DNA from: Brachynemurus nebulosus
Taxonomy: Eukaryota; Arthropoda; Insecta; Neuroptera; Myrmeleontidae
Assembly (NCBI GenBank): GCA_035578155.1
Contig: JAPWDM010000020.1
Span: 7,670,055 to 7,734,054, forward strand
Direction: 5' to 3'
Length of the DNA: 64,000 bases
The translations under genes and the position numbers were made by a program. The notes beneath the pieces are model-generated. The model worked only from the letters and a program-made list of their open reading frames with translations, searched no databases and was not told the origin of the DNA. Shown here piece after piece: positions 58,953 to 64,000 of the stretch (its first letter is position 1; the number at the start of each line of letters is the position of its first letter).

Positions 58953-59412
58953 CACCTATACCGCAGTTTTGTAGATACCGAAAAGATACTGGCAACAAAA
59001 ACGTATACAAATAGAGCTCTTTTTCTTGACTGTCCAGGAAACCATATAGTATCCCTACTTTTTACTATCTCTCTTGCTTTTCTTAATTCTTACATCATTA
59101 AAATATAAGATACATAATTGAATCTACGACGTGCGTACGTGCTTGATATATAACAGAATCAACTCTACAGAAAGTGTGTTTCGTTATTTGAAAATAACAA
59201 AAAATGACATAGAAAAAGCTTTATTTTCTTTTGTACAGAAAAAAGAACATGAACCAATCTAAGATTTTTGTTTCCTTATAGATCCTATTATAGAATTAAT
59301 ATTGAAGAAAAGAACTGTATAGAATACACGTCGTAACTAGTCGTAATATACAGTGTCGTAACTAGATTTACTGCGCTCTGGAACGATTTTAGTCCAAGTT
59401 CAACTGACGAAA

Positions 59413-59513
59413 ATAGTATATTGTACAATAAGTGGGAAAAGAGGCTTATTTCTCACGAATATGAGTTTCATACGAGCGAGAAATAAGCTTTTCCCACGTA
59501 TTTTACACTATAC
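59413..59513. repeat. Hairpin of about 100 bp
   Basis: GTGGGAAAAGAGGCTTATTT at 59432-59451 pairs with AAATAAGCTTTTCCCAC at 59480-59497. Weaker pairing extends outwards (TAGTATATTGTACAATA with TATTTTACACTATACTT). Confidence 0.88.
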
Positions 59514-59725
59514 TTCTTCTACGAGCACATTTCTTTTTCGTAAAATTTAACATAAATATTATAATTGAAATGAAATTTAAATAAGTAGTAAAAAATTTTT
59601 TAATTTATAATGTCAGTGGTAAAATGTTCAAATTTTTGCCAAAGCATACTTTGAAACTATGGAAACAATAACAAATAATCAACTTACATATGTATATTTT
59701 TTAGAATAATTTATATGGATATAGG

Positions 59726-59726
<1 letters not shown>

Positions 59727-59793
<67 letters not shown>
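59727..59793. repeat. (TA)n microsatellite
   Basis: About 65 bp of TA. Confidence 0.97.
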
Positions 59794-59797
<4 letters not shown>

Positions 59798-61283
59798 TCA
59801 ACGACATAGTCAACTTTTTTATTATATTAAGCCGTGCGAAATAATTTCCCACGCTATTTCCGCATGGTATGGGCAACTGTTAATTTTTATAGTTAGCCGT
59901 GAGTAAAATGTTACTTTTAATATTAGGAGTAGAAATTTGTAAACTAAAATTAAATTAATGATAAAATAAACACTTACATAACTAGTTCGTATGTACGTAC
60001 CTATATATTCACAATTTCTCAAATTTTTGCGAAATTAATTTTAATTTTTCTAAATCACATCTTTTCGTTTAAAAACCACATCTTTTCGTTTTTTAAAAAC
60101 ACCAACAAATGACTCAAGAGTTGGCCAATTAATTAGTTGGCCACTTATAAATTTCGAAATCTTAAAACATGCAATTTGTTGAATTGCTTAGATTATTTTT
60201 CGTGAATGTTCGTCGAGAAAGATAAATTGTAAAATATGAAAAGTTTTAAAAAAGAAAACGTAAAAGATTGTTAAAGCTAAATGTAAAAGCTAAACGAAAA
60301 AAAAAGTTAAGCAATTTGACAACTTGCAATTGCTTTAATGATACATTGAAGTTAAAAGAACCGTGGTTCCTTATAATCCCATAACTCTAAAATTATTCGT
60401 ATTATACTGCTTTTAAAAAATGAGAAAATTCGTATTTTTACAAACATTTCAAAATAAATTTTACAAAAGGCGGGGAATTTTTCTTTAAACAATCGATATT
60501 TATACTTTAAAGAGAATAGTGTTATATTTCTTCAACTCTTTTTTGAATTGCCGTATAGCATTATTATATTCGGAGATATCAAAATTTAAAAGTACTGTGT
60601 TTCGTTTAATCACATACAACGAAGTAATAAGGGTAGATAATAAAGCTTCTAAATAAGGAAACTAAAAGTAAAAATATACTCTAAAAACACAGTTTATCGG
60701 AAAAATATTTCTATATTTTTGCACAACTTTGAATTAAAAGAAAAAAATTCAATATTTGTTTTTGACGACTATTCTTTAAAAAAAATATTTTCCTACAGAA
60801 ATAATTTTTTGATTCCAAAATTGAAATATAGCTGGTGAAAATGCTTTTTCCAAAATTGTTGTCTTTTTTTTTTTTAAACTGAGATATAACTTCTTAACCC
60901 CTTTAGCGGCTAATGTAAAACTAACAAAATAAAATGATCTTTGAAAATACTTAATTTAATTGTATATTTATATGGCCTACCCATTCGATAATTTTTGCTT
61001 TAGTAATGCTTTTACGATAGCAGATGACAGCATCTTACAGTTACCAACACGAGGCGAGTTCAGGGAAGGAAGAGTGGTTCAAGTTGTATAATTCATATGA
61101 CGAGCTGTGCTCAGGATAGCCGCTAAAGGCGTTAAAAAAGATAAGAATTTTCGAAATTTCTTGCGACTTTTCTTTTTAAGAGTATATTTAAAAGTAATTA
61201 CCCATACAAATTATTTTAAAATTTATTATTATTTCTGTTATGCACTGACACAACATACACATAAGTTAGTAACACTGTACATT
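59794..61283. other. No gene seen
   Basis: AT-rich up to about 61284, where composition jumps to GC-richer retrotransposon sequence. The frame from 61107 is random up to that point. Confidence 0.55.
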
Positions 61284-61815
61284 AGTGACCCACAAGGAAA
61301 AGTAATAATGGACTACGAGAGCGGATCAATACACATCGGAAAAGCAAAACGGGTCCGTGTCGCGTGGAGAATACCAAGATATGAACAGGAAACAATGGCA
61401 GTCCCCAACACCATTCTGGACGAAATACAAATTCCACAACCAACACCGAACCAGGAGAAGTTGAGGGCAGTCATACAACGGCACCCCAAGGTCTTCAACT
61501 ACAACACCGGGAGAACAAGGACCATCACTCACAAAATAGACTTGAGTGACAACACTCCCATTAAACTACGACCCTACACCTATAGTCAAGAGAAGCAAAC
61601 AACACTGAACAAACTACTGGGAGACATGGAAGAAGAAGGGGTCATCGAGCCATCAACCTCCCCATGGGCAGTACCTGTAGTCCTCACTAGGAAAAAGGAC
61701 GCATTATATCGTTTATGTGTGGACTACAGAAGATTAAACGAGCGCACAAAGAGCAGCGCCTTCCTCATCCCCAATCTACAAGATATGCTCCGAAAGATCA
61801 ACGGGGCCACGTGTT
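61284..61815 (+). pseudogene. Ty3/gypsy pol: spacer and start of reverse transcriptase
   Basis: From about DPQGKVIMDYES onwards the frame is retroelement-like: FNYNTGRTRTITHKIDLSD, IKLRPYTYS, MEEEGVIEPSTSPWAVPVVL, then LYRLCVDYRRLNERT and PNLQDMLRKING. These are the fingers and first palm motifs. The frame is lost at about 61806 in GGGGCCACGTG, where the continuation shifts. The 170 bases of open frame before 61284 are host AT-rich DNA, not protein. Confidence 0.9.
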
Positions 61816-62338
61816 TTCTACATTGGACTTGCAATCCGGTTACTGGCAGATTGAAATGGATCCCGCGTCCAAAAAGTACACCGCCTTCATCACCTCTCGT
61901 GGACTCTATCAGTTTCGAGTAATGCACCTCGAGTTAGTGCTGGAACGACTGGAACAACATGACCTCACCTGTAAGTCCAGTAAATGTACAATAGCCAGCC
62001 CAAGAGTTCGTTACCTTGGACACATATTCAGTAGCGACGGCATCGACAGGGGGGAAGAAAAGAACGAAGCCATCGACAAATACGAGGTCCCGAAAACGAA
62101 AAGACAATTGCGACAGTTCCTGGGGCTATGTGGTTGGTATAGGAGCTTCGTCCTGCACTATGAGGAAATCACAACGCCTTTGACAAACACTCTCAAGAAG
62201 AAGGAAAAATGGCGCTGGCTGGCGATCCACCAAAAACCTTTTGAAGGACTAAAGACAGCGATCATTACCGCTCCAAAATTGGCACATCCGGATTTCGCCA
62301 GAGAGTTATGCCTCAATAATATTGGATTGGGAGCAGTT
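61816..62338 (+). pseudogene. Ty3/gypsy RT, second part, catalytic site deleted
   Basis: HVFSTLDLQSGYWQIEMDPA (with the motif A aspartate) leads to SRGLYQFRVM near 61920 and then jumps directly to LELVLERLEQHDLTC. The segment that should hold the FGL and Y-x-DD motifs, roughly 60 residues, is missing, so the polymerase cannot work. After it come KCTIASPRVRYLGHIFSSDG and QLRQFLGLCGWYRSFV, the thumb and connection region. The frame breaks again near 62330 within LCLNNIGLGAV, where several residues of the RNase H start are also lost. Confidence 0.9.
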
Positions 62339-62780
62339 TCAATGGAACGACGACGGCAGTTCACGAAGAATCATCCAGAACGTCAGCAAGAAACTCAGCC
62401 CCACCGAACAGAAGTACTCCGTTAGTGAGAGGGAATGCCTCGCAGTAATTTGGCCACTGAGGAAGTTTTGGGGATGCCTCGTAGGACGGGACTTCAAGCT
62501 GTATAATAACCACTCCGCTCTTCATTGGTTGAATAGGTCCAAAGACGCTAGAGGGAAGTTAGCACGATGGACCATTAAACCGGGAGCATACCATTTTGAA
62601 TATACAGCACGAACCAGGGAGTACAAATTAAGCAGCCGACGCGCTCTCCCGGATCCTAACCGATCCAACGAGTTGGGAAGAAGACGAGCCAGGTGTTCTA
62701 GAATGGTCAGCCCCACAACCCAGTACCGAAGCCCCAATTGCGATCAACCTGGCGCAGGTCCCGACAGTAACCATTGAGGA
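62339..62780 (+). pseudogene. Ty3/gypsy RNase H region
   Basis: KKLSPTEQKYSVSERECLAV and WPLRKFWGCLVGRDFKLYNN, then HSALHWLNRSKDARGKLARW, are the RNase H-like domain typical after RT. The aspartate expected before HSALHWL appears as N, suggesting loss of a catalytic residue. After about 62640 the frame no longer matches the family and another break is likely. Confidence 0.85.
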
Positions 62781-63215
62781 CATCAGGAGTTGGCAGGACC
62801 AGGATCCAGATATTTCCGCCATTGGAAACCACCTACTGGAGAACAGTCCGGTCAGGAGAGGCTTGCAACGACGACTATTGCGAACCAAAAATAATTACAC
62901 AGTAGCTCGTAGCCTGCCCTGGTACCACTCGATCCTGAAAGGACTCGCCTTCCTCCACGAATATCAGGACACATCCCGGCTGGAAAAAAAACATACCGGC
63001 AAATTCGAGCTCGCGTCGACGGGTCCGGTATCAAAGATGACATTCGCCGCTATGTACTATCATGCGACAGCTGTCGCAGAGGGAAAGCACAGAATCATCC
63101 ACCAGCACTAAGTATCCGCAACTGCAGGCATACGACCCGATGGGGGATGCTCAGCGTCGACATCATGGGGCCATACCGCCGCACGGCACATATTTACCAA
63201 ATGGATCGAAGCCTT
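62781..63215 (+). pseudogene. Ty3/gypsy linker, H2C2 zinc finger and integrase start
   Basis: The frame around 63000-63110 reads YRQIRARVDGSGIKDDIRRY, then VLSCDSCRRGKAQNHPPA, the cysteine pair of the integrase H2C2 finger; its histidine half (HEYQDTSRLEK) is in a shifted frame just upstream. GMLSVDIMGPY near 63146-63178 is the first catalytic aspartate region of integrase. About 30 bases are missing after it, where the sequence passes to TKWIEAFPMG. Confidence 0.83.
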
Positions 63216-63640
63216 TCCAATGGGAGCCACTACCGCCACAAAAATAGCCAAGGTTCTGGAGGAAGAGATATTCAGCCGTTTCGGATATCCTCGAATCCTA
63301 CTGACCGACAACGGGCCCCAGTTCCGATCCAGAGAGTGGGTCGAAGCCACCAACCGATGGAAGACCGAACATTGGACTACTCCAATTTACCATCCCCGGG
63401 CCAATCCAGTGGAGCGACGGAACCAAGAGCTGAAAAAACGTCTCCGCCTTCACCTATTAGGCGACGAGCACCAACATTGGGACCAACAAGTCGCCAAATC
63501 TCTTTTCGCTCTGCGAAACCGATGGAACCGAGCAACAAGGTTCCGTCAGCACCGACCCAACTGCTATTGGGAGCAAAGACGAGGAAGTCGGGTGACTGGC
63601 AGCTCACACAAGAAAACCAAGATGTCCTACCCCTAGACGA
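63216..63640 (+). pseudogene. Ty3/gypsy integrase catalytic core
   Basis: ATKIAKVLEEEIFSRFGYPR, ILLTDNGPQFRSREW (second catalytic aspartate in TDNGPQF) and YHPRANPVERRNQELKKRL (catalytic glutamate in the expected place) are clear. The core after the first aspartate is the best-preserved part of the element. It would have joined element DNA to the host chromosome. The frame drifts after LFALRNRWNRATR. Confidence 0.88.
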
Positions 63641-64000
63641 GTGGAACCGACAACAGGAAGAGGCACGCCAGACCGCCATGCAACAAGCCGATCAAACGCT
63701 CCAAACGCAAGGCGACAGGAACGACGAAGCAGAGGGCCCGCCACAGTACCACCCAGGTCATTCCGTAAGAGTGCGCAATCCCGTTCTGAGTAGCAAAGCC
63801 GAGGGGTACACGCACGACTAGCACCGAGGTGGAAGGGATCCTGCAGGATACGGCAGGTGTTCCCGACCGGCGTCTATATACTGGACACAGAGCCCGCTAC
63901 CAAGGTTCACAGAAGTTTTCTTAAACCATCCAACAGGAGGATCAACGAAGAAGGCGATGAGTTCGAGCTCGGGGAGCTGCCCGCGCCACCAAGGGAAGAT
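63641..64000 (+). pseudogene. Ty3/gypsy integrase C-terminal region, cut by window end
   Basis: VRVRNPVLSSKAEGYTHD meets a TAG stop at about 63819-63821. Just beyond, in another frame, LAPRWKGSCRIRQVFPTGVY and ILDTEPATKVHRSFLKPS form the usual C-terminal DNA-binding fold, followed by an acidic tail running past the window end. Confidence 0.83.

Larger units (their letters stand above)
61284..64000 (+). mobile_element. Ty3/gypsy retrotransposon pol, 5'-truncated, runs off window
   Basis: GC-richer than its flank, with sequences in the order RT, RNase H, H2C2 zinc finger, integrase core and integrase C-terminus, the Ty3/gypsy order. Gag, protease and the 5' LTR are missing on the left; any 3' LTR lies beyond the window. 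At least four frame breaks and an internal deletion make it inactive. It is a genomic LTR element; no envelope gene is visible. Confidence 0.92.

Noticed and set aside
61107..61283. N-terminal extension of the Ty3/gypsy frame
   Set aside because: Composition is AT-rich host DNA and residues are low-complexity; retroelement similarity begins only at about 61284.

Overview
The window looks like repeat-dense, AT-rich nuclear DNA of an insect. Evidence: a receptor exon typical of insect myosuppressin receptors that ends at a GT splice donor, a two-exon transposase gene, TTAGG-like blocks, and insect-type LINE, Tc1/mariner, PIF/Harbinger and Ty3/gypsy sequences. The order cannot be fixed from this sequence. 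Only one host gene is supported: the first large coding exon of a myosuppressin-type GPCR (24406-25618, +). Its TM7 exon was not found.

Layout. 1-1.4 kb holds a repeat (family A) with a 120-bp satellite; an inverted copy lies at 50.6-52.9 kb. 3.7-5.4 kb is a long fold-back repeat. 5.8-7.8 kb is a decayed PIF/Harbinger transposon (TSD TTA) with a nested MITE (TSD TAA). 9.3-14.7 kb holds two minus-strand LINE copies with restriction-like endonuclease domains, each set between (TTA)n tracts. 16.3-17.9 kb is a Tc1-like element made of two inverted 5' halves. 18.0-20.0 kb is a 5'-truncated LINE with an intact reverse transcriptase core. 21.5 kb carries another LINE relic, and 24.4-25.6 kb the receptor.

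29.4-33.2 kb is the most interesting part. It is a 3.8-kb DNA transposon with 30-bp terminal inverted repeats, inserted in a TA microsatellite. It encodes a two-exon protein with the CDSCPGQNKN signature and carries a nested Harbinger-like element. 35-41.5 kb contains decayed minisatellites, a fold-back element with an 8-bp target duplication, two small decayed minus-strand genes behind a TATA box, TTAGG-like repeats and a 705-bp palindromic element with a perfect 9-bp target duplication. 43-49.6 kb holds Harbinger-like, mariner-like and hAT-like MITEs and a LINE ORF1-like relic. 50.3-58.2 kb is a patchwork of satellite, inverted and microsatellite repeats, including a 97%-identical hairpin around a CA/TA/GT tract. 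61.3 kb to the end is a broken Ty3/gypsy pol that runs off the window.

Apart from the receptor, almost everything recognisable is mobile or repetitive DNA. Long (TA)n tracts are the commonest feature and repeatedly mark element edges. All boundaries and identities were read by eye without database searches.
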